A stretch of 64,000 nt of DNA from DAIOEK01 sp963708715 (GTDB lineage Bacteria; Chloroflexota; Anaerolineae; Anaerolineales; Anaerolineaceae): positions 1,550,001 through 1,614,000 of the forward strand of contig CAVPSU010000001.1 of NCBI GenBank assembly GCA_963708715.1, in the 5' to 3' direction. The position numbers were made by a program, and so were the translations under genes. The notes beneath the pieces are model-generated. The model ran no database searches, was not told the DNA's origin, and saw only the letters and a list, made by a program, of their open reading frames with translations. This document shows positions 1 to 7,146 of this stretch, in pieces; position 1 is the stretch's first letter; each line of letters starts with the position of its first letter.

Positions 1-30
1 ATTTTTTATCCCATCAATGGAGAAAGATGT

Positions 31-450
31 ATGAAAACCGTTTCAACCACACCACTTCCTCATCCCACCTATCGAAGTCGCAAGCAATTCGCTACCGGAT
101 TGGGGATCCTCATGGCTACCCTCGGTTTGGGTAATATTTGGAAATTCCCTTATCTGACCGGCAGTAACGGCGGCGCTGTCGAATAATCTGCTTGCAACTG
201 TTATAGTATTCGGATTGACCTTCTTTGACCTGTATGATTTTGGCTCATCCAACATTTCGCTATCCGTGGGGGATTATTCCTGGTGATATTTGCTGGTTGG
301 GTTTGGGAATTGAGTAGGTTTCAAACGGAATTATCTAACAAGGGCGTCCTGTCCAATACACAAGAAACCAGGGTATTGTTTTATATCCTTCGATTTATTA
401 CCCCTCCGCTGGTACTGGTAGTTCTATTAAGTGGGTTAAAGATATTTTGA
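31..450 (+). pseudogene. Sodium:neurotransmitter symporter (SNF family) remnant
   Basis: The first 51 codons (31-186) read as the N-terminus of an SNF-family transporter, with the hallmark stretch ATLGLGNIWKFPYLTG of TM1, and end at a TAA. Directly after the stop the sequence resumes as the C-terminal end of the same family (FFDLYDFGSSNISLSVG, then a one-base frame change into GLFLVIFAGWVW and a last membrane helix) and stops at 450. The whole middle of the protein, normally several hundred residues, is missing. This is therefore an internally deleted and frameshifted relic, not a functional carrier. The family assignment rests on the TM1 signature and is fairly firm. Confidence 0.8.
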
Positions 451-481
451 TCCTTTCGAAACTATATGGTGTTACAGGATC

Positions 482-510
482 AAACAGCCGCCAGCAATGG
501 TGGCTGTTTA
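482..510. terminator. Hairpin between convergent units
   Basis: A 12-bp stem with one mismatch (AAACAGCCGCCA against TGGTGGCTGTTT, loop GCAA) lies just past the symporter remnant and 20 bp beyond the stop of the minus-strand regulator gene. There is no long U tract on either side, so terminator function is inferred from position and stem. Confidence 0.45.
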
Positions 511-529
511 ATGTCTGAATGACAATTGA

Positions 530-835
530 TCAGGAATTCCCCAACATTTTCCTGAGATGTGTCCGGTAATCATTCAAAGCCTGCCGCCCTTTCGTTGTCA
601 GCTCTACCAAAGTGAGGGGAAGTTTACCCCGGTAGGTTTTTTCAATCCGGATGTATTCCGCTTCTTCCAGCCTCGACAGATGGGCTGATAGATTGCCCCG
701 GGTGAGATTTGCTTCACGCTGCAGGTAGAGAAAATCCGCTTTCTCCACAGATCCAAGTATGGTCAGGATGACCAGACGGGCAGGCTCGTGCACCAGCCGA
801 TCCACATCAGACCAGTTCAGAGAAGGCGTCGTCAT
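530..835 (-). CDS. Winged-helix transcriptional regulator (HTH_34 type)
   Basis: A 101-residue protein that is almost entirely one winged-helix DNA-binding domain. The recognition helix is about residues 45-58 (TRGNLSAHLSRLEE) and a basic wing follows (TYRGKLP). This matches the small MarR/ArsR-like HTH_34 family, which is commonly encoded next to a membrane protein. Its start codon overlaps the stop of the upstream membrane-protein gene by 4 bp, so the two are translationally coupled. It probably represses its own operon through the repeats around the promoter at 1483-1533. The ligand or signal is unknown. Confidence 0.85.
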   Translation of the reverse strand: MTTPSLNWSDVDRLVHEPARLVILTILGSVEKADFLYLQREANLTRGNLSAHLSRLEEAEYIRIEKTYRGKLPLTLVELTTKGRQALNDYRTHLRKMLGNS

Positions 836-1464
836 TTTTCCTCTTCATGGATATTCGAATTCCTTCCAAGATAACCCGCCAGACTTAATCCCCCCTGAAT
901 GGCCCAGGTCAGACCAAAGAGACCATAGAATAGGGCAGCCTGAAAGGGTTCTACTATTCCGATAATGGAAACGAACGCCCCAATCAGGATGGCAATTCCA
1001 GCCAGGATCAGGTAGCGGATCAGCCCGGTCCGTAGACCTAAGAAGACTATGAATGCGGCAATCATGATACCGCTAATAAACCAGATCAGGGCTTCGCCCA
1101 CATTCGGCAGGACGAGAAGGATCGCAGCGGATGTGACAGCACCGGATACCAGTGCAATGACAATTCTTCGCCTACGACTCACTTTGGATCTTTCACGATA
1201 AGCGACATATCCGGTCCGCGGGTAGATATATTTCTCTTTGAGCAGGGGGATCACCTTTTTACCCACCAGGAAACCCACCAGGATGATCAGCGGTTGACCT
1301 ATCCCAACCGTTAATGCAGTAATAAAACCCCGTTGGAATAATCCAGAACCAGTGAAGAATGCTCCGAGGAGCAGAAATACCCCGCCAACAAACAGGTCTA
1401 CCAACCCATCATCAAACCAGTAACCGACAGTACGACGTTGAATTTGATCCATATTTGATTTCAT
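832..1464 (-). CDS. Polytopic membrane protein co-transcribed with HTH regulator
   Basis: A 210-residue membrane protein with about five to six hydrophobic helices and a basic loop containing SKVSRRRRIVI. It begins MKSNMDQIQRRTVGYWFDDG and is preceded by a good ribosome-binding site (TGAGGAAAAT). Proteins of this kind are often found beside HTH_34 regulators; no enzymatic motif is visible, so the function is unknown. It is the first gene of a two-gene operon with the regulator at 530-835. Confidence 0.75.
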   Translation of the reverse strand: MKSNMDQIQRRTVGYWFDDGLVDLFVGGVFLLLGAFFTGSGLFQRGFITALTVGIGQPLIILVGFLVGKKVIPLLKEKYIYPRTGYVAYRERSKVSRRRRIVIALVSGAVTSAAILLVLPNVGEALIWFISGIMIAAFIVFLGLRTGLIRYLILAGIAILIGAFVSIIGIVEPFQAALFYGLFGLTWAIQGGLSLAGYLGRNSNIHEEEK

Positions 1465-1482
1465 ATTTTCCTCAATAGTATT

Positions 1483-1533
1483 GTTTGTATTGCAAACCAG
1501 TTTGTATTATATCAATACTCATCATTCTGTCAA
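1483..1533 (-). promoter_or_regulatory. Consensus promoter with overlapping direct-repeat operator
   Basis: On the minus strand a TTGACA -35 box (1528-1533) and a TATAAT -10 box (1506-1511) are separated by 16 bp, a near-perfect housekeeping promoter for the membrane protein/regulator operon. Two exact copies of AATACAAAC (1500-1508 and 1483-1491, 17 bp apart) overlap the -10 and the start-point region. That is the expected position for an operator bound by the co-encoded winged-helix protein; binding itself is inference. Confidence 0.7.
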
Positions 1534-1548
1534 TGGGTTACAAACCGT

Positions 1549-1554
1549 TATAAT
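1549..1554 (+). promoter_or_regulatory. -10 box giving a near-leaderless transcript
   Basis: A TATAAT hexamer ends 8 nt before the ATG at 1563, so transcription would start within a few bases of the start codon. No clear -35 box is seen. It is divergent from, and adjacent to, the promoter at 1506-1533, so the same regulator could affect both. Confidence 0.5.
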
Positions 1555-1562
1555 GAGAAAAC

Positions 1563-1937
1563 ATGAAAAAACTTCATCCGTATGCTCGAGTTCAATTGAT
1601 TCTGTTTGGCGGATGGGCGGCGATCTGGTTGATCGGTTCCATCCTGCCTGGTAGTATTGGAAGCCTGGTGTTGCGATTACGGGATATTATGTTCCTCCTT
1701 TTCAGCCTGGTTACCCTGTGGATGGGTTGGAAAATGTGGACCCTATCGGAATTGATCGTTTCCCCGCTCCTTCTATTATTTAGTGGAATCCTGCGTCGAA
1801 CGGAAGGTAGTCGATCGGCATCCGTTTTTTTGCGTAGATTACATACTCAGCAGGCACTCCGTACCCAGGGATCCATCCATATACTGGTTGGAGCACTGTG
1901 TGCGTTCACAACCATGGTTTACTTATTTATCCTGTAG
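1563..1937 (+). CDS. Small membrane protein of unknown function
   Basis: A 124-residue protein with three to four hydrophobic helices (for example WLIGSILPGSIGSLVL near the N-terminus and a C-terminal ILVGALCAFTTMVYLFIL) separated by a basic segment rich in Arg. No family was recognised. It is divergently transcribed from the regulator operon and converges with the ABC-F gene downstream. No strong Shine-Dalgarno sequence precedes the ATG, which fits the near-leaderless promoter. Confidence 0.65.
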   Translation: MKKLHPYARVQLILFGGWAAIWLIGSILPGSIGSLVLRLRDIMFLLFSLVTLWMGWKMWTLSELIVSPLLLLFSGILRRTEGSRSASVFLRRLHTQQALRTQGSIHILVGALCAFTTMVYLFIL

Positions 1938-1957
1938 CATCCAAAGGAATACCATCA

Positions 1958-3586
1958 TCACTGCGAGTTCAAGAGATAATCACTGTAATTCCCGGGTGAT
2001 TCTTTCAGGATACCGTCCTCCAGTACCAAAATTCGATTGACCACTTGATCCAGAAAATATCTGTCATGGGAAATCACTAAAACAGTCCCCTGAAATTCTT
2101 CCAGCGTTTCTTCCAACACTTCTGCGGAAATGATATCCAAATTGTTCGTCGGTTCATCCAACAATAAGAAATTGGAGTTGGATAAAACCAACAGAGCTAA
2201 CTGCAGCCTGCTCCGTTCGCCACCTGAAAGGTCACCCACCTTCTGGGATGTCTGTCGATAACTGAAAAGGTACCGTTTTAATAACGAAACGGCTTTTGAT
2301 TCTGACAGACTGCCTGCCAGACGAACACAATCGATCACAGTTTGATTGGAGTCCAGTGTATGGTGTTCCTGTGCGTAGTAGCCGGGTGTAATGCTGGGAC
2401 CAAGGATGACATCACCAGAATCCGCTTCGAGGATGCCCAGTGCTACTTTGATCAAAATTGACTTGCCAGTTCCATTCCGACCGATTACTCCCACTCGTTC
2501 ACCGTGCCAGAGGGTCAGATTCGCTTTCCCGAAAAGAAGTTGATCTCCAAAAGATTTGGATACTTCCCGGAATTCCAGAACTTTTTGGGATCCGCGCCAT
2601 CCATTCAAGCGGAGGTCCATCCTCCGCCTTTCAAGGATGGGTTTGTCGATCCGCTCCATTTTATCCAACCGATTTTGGATGGCACGAGCCCGTTTTGCAA
2701 ATTTCTCGTTATCATAGGTCTTTGCCCAGATCGCATATCGTTTGATGGCTGCTTCAATTCGATGAACCTGTCGCTGCTGCACATGAAAGAGTTCATCCTG
2801 CCTGGCGAGATGTTGCTGTTTATCGAAAATATAGGAGGAGTAATCGCCAGTGAATTGGCGTAATCTCCCATCCTCCAATTCTGCAATGTGGGTTACTGAC
2901 GCGTCCAATAAATATCGATCGTGTGAAATGATGACGATACTGCCTTTGTACTCCCGGATAAATCGTTCAAGGTATTGTTTAGCCGCCAGATCGAGATGAT
3001 TATCCGGTTCATCCAGAAGGAGCAGATCGGGAGATTGGATGAGTAAGCTGGCAAGACCGATCAATTTTTTCTGACCGCCACTTAATTGTCGGATGGGCTT
3101 GTGGATATCACCCAATGGCAGCCCAATACTGGTCAGTATTCCGATCAGACGCTGCTCATATTGATCCCCACCCAGCCCCTGGTATTCATTGAGTAACATT
3201 TGTTGACGCTCTAAAGTCATGGAAAGCCTATTTTGATTATCATAGACAGCCGGATAAGACAGACTCGCTTCCAATTCTGCCAAATCTTTGCGAATGTTGT
3301 CGACCTGCGGATTATTCTCGAGGATGGATTGGAATGCACTTACCTCTTCATCCAATTCAGGCTGTTGGGCGAGATATCCAACCGTCGCCCCTTTTGCCCG
3401 GGAAATGGTTCCGCCTGGTTCAGGAGAAAATTCACCCGTGATCAATTTGAAGAGCGAGGATTTCCCGGCGCCATTGGGACCGATCAAACCAATTTTTTGA
3501 TTTTCCTGGATCTCCCAATTCAAGTCACGGAAGATAGGATGCGCGCCGAGGGTCAGGCTGACTTTGGAAAGTTGAAGTTGTATCAT
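1958..3586 (-). CDS. ABC-F family ATPase (ribosome-associated, no membrane domain)
   Basis: A 542-residue protein with two complete ABC nucleotide-binding domains in tandem and no transmembrane segments. Walker A motifs are GPNGAGKSS (residues 36-44) and GRNGTGKS (about 367); signatures are LSGGQ (about 168) and LSGGE in the second half; Walker B motifs are LLLLDEPDNHLD and LLLDEPTNNLD. The inter-domain linker is long, charged and probably helical, as in ABC-F proteins that enter the ribosomal E site. Members either act as translation factors (Uup/EttA-like) or protect ribosomes from antibiotics; sequence alone does not decide which. The attenuator and leader peptide upstream (3605-3767) resemble the control of antibiotic-resistance ABC-F genes, which favours a ribosome-protection role. 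Confidence 0.9.
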   Translation of the reverse strand: MIQLQLSKVSLTLGAHPIFRDLNWEIQENQKIGLIGPNGAGKSSLFKLITGEFSPEPGGTISRAKGATVGYLAQQPELDEEVSAFQSILENNPQVDNIRKDLAELEASLSYPAVYDNQNRLSMTLERQQMLLNEYQGLGGDQYEQRLIGILTSIGLPLGDIHKPIRQLSGGQKKLIGLASLLIQSPDLLLLDEPDNHLDLAAKQYLERFIREYKGSIVIISHDRYLLDASVTHIAELEDGRLRQFTGDYSSYIFDKQQHLARQDELFHVQQRQVHRIEAAIKRYAIWAKTYDNEKFAKRARAIQNRLDKMERIDKPILERRRMDLRLNGWRGSQKVLEFREVSKSFGDQLLFGKANLTLWHGERVGVIGRNGTGKSILIKVALGILEADSGDVILGPSITPGYYAQEHHTLDSNQTVIDCVRLAGSLSESKAVSLLKRYLFSYRQTSQKVGDLSGGERSRLQLALLVLSNSNFLLLDEPTNNLDIISAEVLEETLEEFQGTVLVISHDRYFLDQVVNRILVLEDGILKESPGNYSDYLLNSQ

Positions 3587-3604
3587 AATAACCTTTTATT
3601 ATAT

Positions 3605-3636
3605 AAAAAAACACCACAGGGGTCGCCTGCGGTGTT
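3605..3636 (-). terminator. Transcription attenuator in the ABC-F leader
   Basis: Read on the minus strand, the arm 3626-3636 (AACACCGCAGG) pairs with 3610-3620 (CCTGTGGTGTT) as an 11-bp stem with one G-U pair and a 5-nt loop, followed directly by about seven U residues. This intrinsic terminator ends about 20 nt before the ABC-F ATG, inside its leader. A competing pairing is visible: CGCCTGC inside the leader ORF (3670-3676) is complementary to GCAGGCG (3624-3630) in the terminator arm. Formation of that helix would prevent termination. Confidence 0.85.
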
Positions 3637-3659
3637 AAAAATGACATACGTTAGAAGAA

Positions 3660-3752
3660 TTATCCGGAAGCAGGCGCAATACGATAAGGAAACGCCCGGG
3701 TTCCACCGGCGGACCTGCCTAATACTGAGAGATCTTCCTTGAGATTATCCAT
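3660..3752 (-). CDS. Leader peptide for ABC-F attenuation (30 aa)
   Basis: A 30-codon ORF beginning MDNLKEDLSVLGRSAGGTRA and ending at TAA lies between the promoter and the attenuator. Its ATG is 9 nt after a TATAAT box, so translation would start at or next to the 5' end of the RNA. Codons 11-13 contain GGCAGG (3714-3719) and codons 26-28 contain CGCCTGC (3670-3676), the two segments needed for leader hairpins 1:2 and 2:3. A ribosome stalled in the first half would free segment 2 to disrupt the terminator. Coding is inferred from position and RNA architecture, not from homology. Confidence 0.65.
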   Translation of the reverse strand: MDNLKEDLSVLGRSAGGTRAFPYRIAPASG

Positions 3753-3761
3753 AATGGGGTG

Positions 3762-3767
3762 ATTATA
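3762..3767 (-). promoter_or_regulatory. -10 box of the ABC-F leader transcript
   Basis: TATAAT on the minus strand, 9 nt before the leader ORF start. The -35 region is poor (TTTTCT at about 17 bp) and overlaps the tRNA terminator hairpin. The predicted start point falls within about 2-3 nt of the leader ATG. Confidence 0.55.
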
Positions 3768-3786
3768 TCATGACCATTCTGAAGAG

Positions 3787-3815
3787 AAAACGGTCATGCA
3801 GGCATGACCGTTTTT
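3787..3815 (-). terminator. Terminator downstream of tRNA-Arg
   Basis: A perfect hairpin (AAAACGGTCATG/CATGACCGTTTT, 4-nt loop) lies immediately 3' of the tRNA gene. The stem itself ends in a run of T on both strands, so it may work in both directions. Confidence 0.8.
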
Positions 3816-3818
3816 CTG

Positions 3819-3892
3819 TGCCCTCGCGGCGACTCGAACGCCGAACCTACTGCTCCGCAAGCAGGCGCTCTATCCAATTGAGCTACGGGGGC
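3819..3892 (-). tRNA. tRNA-Arg (anticodon GCG)
   Basis: A 74-nt cloverleaf on the minus strand: acceptor GCCCCCG/CGAGGGC, D arm GCTC-AATTGGATA-GAGC, anticodon arm CCTGC-TTGCGGA-GCAGT, T arm CGGCG-TTCGAGT-CGCCG, discriminator A. The anticodon at positions 34-36 is GCG, reading CGC (Arg). CCA is not encoded. There is a C5:A68 mismatch in the acceptor stem and a C27/U43 mismatch at the end of the anticodon stem. Bacteria usually read CGC with tRNA-Arg(ACG), so the GCG anticodon is unusual. Confidence 0.9.
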
Positions 3893-4128
3893 AGGCTTAC
3901 AGGAAGGAGATTCTACCTCTTCGGAAGTGTCATGTCAAGATTCTTCCCATTTTCCCCATTCCTCAAGGTTTGCGATGGCTTTAGAGAGGTCTGATATATT
4001 TAGTGCTGCCAATGGTATCGGAGAAGAAGGATGAATTATATGGTCTTCACGCGATTTTTATTCGAATACTTATCGATATCTGATACTCTTGTCATACAAT
4101 TACTGGAACCCACCCCATTGCGCCAGCC

Positions 4129-5808
4129 ATGATTAAGGATCATCACAACATTGCCATGAACCACCTTACTCCCACCAAAAGATTGAACATACCAGAGGGG
4201 ATTGTCGCCGCCGCAATTCTATTTACGAGCCTGTCGACTCTGTTGTGGTGTATACCACCTACCCGGACAATGCTATTTTCCCTCCTCTATTACCTGAATC
4301 CCCTCATGAATTTATTCACGGCAGTATTGATGTTCCTGGTCGCAATTAGAGAACGACGGAATTCTCATCCGATCCAGGCCACTTTTGTGCTTTTCGGCAT
4401 AGCATATCTATGCACCTTTTTCGGCGACGTCGTTCTGGGTATTGTTCAGAAAGGTCCTATCCTATCGAAACAGGTTCACCTGTTCCATATCTTATACTTT
4501 CTCTATTACCCTATGATCCTGATCGGTATATTGCACCTTCCTGTAATCAAGCTTCGACAAATGGAAAGGGTGCGGAAAACGATCGAAGTGTTTTCCATTC
4601 TGCTGGCTTTGATACTTATATATTGGAATTTCTTATACGCTCCGACCTGGGACCAATCCAATGGCCGTTTTAATTTACCTGAAGTCATACAGTCTTTCTT
4701 CCCCTTTACCGGTTTGATCTTACTTTTTGGAGTTATGTCCTTATCTGAAAGATTGACCCATCGGATCAGCTCGATCTTCGCAGTGGTTTTCGCTAGTAGT
4801 ATGGTAGTTATGATCGTGACCGATGGATTCTTCAGTTGGCAAGTATTAAATGACTCTTATCAACCAACTAGTTTTTTACAGATCGGATGGCTTTTTTCCT
4901 CTTTTCTAGGTCTGGTAGCTGGTTTTATCCAGCTTCACCATGGAGAACGTGGAACGCATTTAGAGACCGTCCAAAGAAAAGTGGATCTATCCATTAAGAA
5001 TTACCAGAGCAAGTTCATCTATATTCCATATGTTTATTTGATAGGCATCTATATCTTCCTGATCCAATCCCATTTCTCGCCCATGGCTGTCGGGTTTACC
5101 CCATTCGCGATCGTGCTTGGGATCATCTTATTGCTGGTCATCCTACAACAGACCCTGTCTATACGTGATAACCAACATTTGAACGAGGAACTGATGTTTG
5201 CGCTCCAGACTAATCAAGTAAGGCAGGATGATCTATTGCGCTTGAATCAAGCCCTCCAGATTGAGATCACAGAGCGGAAAAATTTGGAAAAGCAATTGAA
5301 GCACGATGTCCTCCATGATCCGCTGACCGGTTTACCAAACCGGGTCCTCTTTTTAGATCGATTGGGACAGGCAATTGAATTAACCATACGCCATCCTCAG
5401 ACAAATTATGCGGTCCTATTTCTCGACCTGGACCAATTCAAACCGGTTAATGACGAGTTTGGACATCTATGTGGGGATCGACTTTTAGTGGAAGTATCCC
5501 GACGTTTGTATAATAGTCTTCGATCCACAGATACTGTTGCTCGACTGGGTGGTGATGAATTCGTTTTTCTATTGGAGGGTGTTACACCCGAGCGAATACC
5601 TGAGCTATTGGAAAGAATTAAGAATGAATTGAATCCACCCATATCGATGTTGGGTCATACCTTTTCAATTACAGCCAGCATCGGGGTAGTTGATTCCCTT
5701 CGTACCTATTACAGTGCAGAGCAAGTGCTTCGGGATGCAGACCTGGCCATGTATACTTCCAAGTCCAAAGGAAACGATGGATATTCTATCTATTCAAAAA
5801 CAGAATAG
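4129..5808 (+). CDS. Membrane-bound diguanylate cyclase (GGDEF)
   Basis: A 559-residue protein with about eight to ten membrane helices in the first 350 residues, a short coiled linker (LNQALQIEITERKNLEKQL) and a C-terminal GGDEF domain. The active-site loop is intact (GGDEF at residues 474-478), and an RxxD inhibitory site (RSTD) lies five residues before it, so the enzyme should make cyclic di-GMP from two GTP and be product-inhibited. No EAL or HD-GYP domain is present. The membrane part is probably the sensor; its ligand is unknown. Met10 (4156) is an alternative start, since neither ATG has a clear Shine-Dalgarno sequence. Confidence 0.88.
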   Translation: MIKDHHNIAMNHLTPTKRLNIPEGIVAAAILFTSLSTLLWCIPPTRTMLFSLLYYLNPLMNLFTAVLMFLVAIRERRNSHPIQATFVLFGIAYLCTFFGDVVLGIVQKGPILSKQVHLFHILYFLYYPMILIGILHLPVIKLRQMERVRKTIEVFSILLALILIYWNFLYAPTWDQSNGRFNLPEVIQSFFPFTGLILLFGVMSLSERLTHRISSIFAVVFASSMVVMIVTDGFFSWQVLNDSYQPTSFLQIGWLFSSFLGLVAGFIQLHHGERGTHLETVQRKVDLSIKNYQSKFIYIPYVYLIGIYIFLIQSHFSPMAVGFTPFAIVLGIILLLVILQQTLSIRDNQHLNEELMFALQTNQVRQDDLLRLNQALQIEITERKNLEKQLKHDVLHDPLTGLPNRVLFLDRLGQAIELTIRHPQTNYAVLFLDLDQFKPVNDEFGHLCGDRLLVEVSRRLYNSLRSTDTVARLGGDEFVFLLEGVTPERIPELLERIKNELNPPISMLGHTFSITASIGVVDSLRTYYSAEQVLRDADLAMYTSKSKGNDGYSIYSKTE

Positions 5809-5830
5809 GGAATGTGGAGAAATAATTTAT

Positions 5831-5866
5831 ACGGCGCTTTTTTCCCTCTGATTGCGCCGTGTTTTA
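5831..5866 (+). terminator. Terminator after the diguanylate cyclase gene
   Basis: ACGGCGC (5831-5837) pairs with GCGCCGT (5854-5860), followed by GTTTTAT. It lies 22 bp past the cyclase stop and before the convergent DUF4342 gene. The loop is long (16 nt). Confidence 0.6.
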
Positions 5867-5895
5867 TACTCATTACGCTTACCCCCACGAAAGAG

Positions 5896-6156
5896 TTACT
5901 GAACCTGATTTTCTTTTTCCACCACTAACGTACACTTCGTTACCAAGGCAGCGATGGCGCCCAAAGCCGCCAGTTGGGGAGCGACCAGAGCTCCAACCAC
6001 GCCGAAGGTAAGAGGAAAGTCCATTAGAATTCGACCCTCATCCGTCTTCAAGGTGATCCTTCGAATATTGCCTTCGTGAATCAATTCTTTGACTTTGGTG
6101 ATGAGAGCTTCCCCATCCACTTGAAATTCTTCAGTCCGATATGATGATCCAGTCAT
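5896..6156 (-). CDS. DUF4342 domain protein
   Basis: An 86-residue protein matching the DUF4342 pattern: a short N-terminal region (TEEFQVDGEALITKVKELI), a beta-rich middle (NIRRITLKTDEGR, LMDFPLTFGVVGAL) and a hydrophobic Ala/Leu-rich segment (APQLAALGAIAALVT) that may associate with membranes. Its function is not known. It stands alone between convergent and divergent neighbours and has a usable ribosome-binding site (GGAGCAAGACA). Confidence 0.8.
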   Translation of the reverse strand: MTGSSYRTEEFQVDGEALITKVKELIHEGNIRRITLKTDEGRILMDFPLTFGVVGALVAPQLAALGAIAALVTKCTLVVEKENQVQ

Positions 6157-6265
6157 TGTCTTGCTCCTATTTGCCCTTGCTTTGTACTATTTATTCTATT
6201 TACGAAGATAATTCGAATAAGTTTCTGGGAATACCGAAAAGGTATACCATGGGATGACTATTAGC

Positions 6266-6271
6266 TATAAT
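6266..6271 (+). promoter_or_regulatory. -10 box of a leaderless lipoprotein gene
   Basis: TATAAT ends 6 nt before the ATG at 6278, so the transcript would begin at that codon. This supports 6278 rather than the in-frame ATG at 6254, which lies upstream of the -10 box. Confidence 0.55.
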
Positions 6272-6277
6272 CAGTCC

Positions 6278-7135
6278 ATGCAAAACCGAAATAGACAGTT
6301 ATCTCTCGCTTGCATCTTGGTAGTGATTTTGGCAGTATCTGCCCTGGCTGGTTGTTCTCTGCCCAGGGATGTGATCCCCGATTCGACACCATCGGTCTTA
6401 CCGATCACCCAGACACCTTCCGCTACCATTGTCTGGTTCCCTGCGACTTCCACACCGACCCGTCAGATCACCATACAACCTAGCTCCACCCCTGACGCTT
6501 CCATCCGATTTGGGAATCTGGTCATCGATGATCAATTTGCCATCCAATCCAATTGGAGCCATGGCGCGTTTCCTGTTGGAAATATTGATTTCGGAAATAG
6601 ATCCATTAATCTGGCTGTAGCTGCCCCGGGAGGGACATTGACCAGTCTGCGAACCGATACGTTTACCGATGATTTCTATCTGGAAGTATCCATCACTGCC
6701 AGCTTGTGTACCCGGGAAGATACTTTCGGTGTGGCTTTTTGGGCAACGAATGACACGGTTTATCACCGGCTGGTATTTAACTGCGGTGGGTTATTTCGGC
6801 TTGAGAAAGTCAATAAAGGCAAGATCAGCGTTTTGACTGATTGGTCAGCCAGTGCGCAGGCAGCCCGGACACCTGGAGTGCCATTTCGGGTCGGGCTATG
6901 GGTTGGGGGCGGATCTGTGCGGATATATTTGAATGAGATATTTCAATCCTCACAAAAACTGGCTCCGACCGCTGGTGGGATTGGTTTCTTCGCTTCATCC
7001 AGTGGTTCCTCAGCGGTGACGATCCAGTTCTCAGATCTACAACTCTACGAAGTGTCCGCAGAAGATTATCCCGCTACATCAACGCCCACATTACGACCAA
7101 CGAAAACAGCACTACCGACAATTCCTACGCCATAG
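6278..7135 (+). CDS. Putative lipoprotein with a concanavalin-like beta-sandwich region
   Basis: A 285-residue exported protein. The signal peptide has a basic start (MQNRNRQLSL), a hydrophobic core and a lipobox (ALAGC, Cys at residue 26), so it should be lipid-anchored outside the membrane. A Thr/Pro-rich linker (about residues 30-75) is followed by a beta-rich domain of roughly 180 residues (VIDDQF, DDFYLEVSITA, FGVAFWATND, YRLxF-like strands, VRIYLNEIF) resembling LamG/DUF1080-type jelly rolls that bind sugars, and a Thr/Pro-rich tail. No catalytic residues were recognised. The start is chosen from the -10 position and signal-peptide fit. Confidence 0.75.
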   Translation: MQNRNRQLSLACILVVILAVSALAGCSLPRDVIPDSTPSVLPITQTPSATIVWFPATSTPTRQITIQPSSTPDASIRFGNLVIDDQFAIQSNWSHGAFPVGNIDFGNRSINLAVAAPGGTLTSLRTDTFTDDFYLEVSITASLCTREDTFGVAFWATNDTVYHRLVFNCGGLFRLEKVNKGKISVLTDWSASAQAARTPGVPFRVGLWVGGGSVRIYLNEIFQSSQKLAPTAGGIGFFASSSGSSAVTIQFSDLQLYEVSAEDYPATSTPTLRPTKTALPTIPTP

Positions 7136-7146
7136 CGTGCAATACT

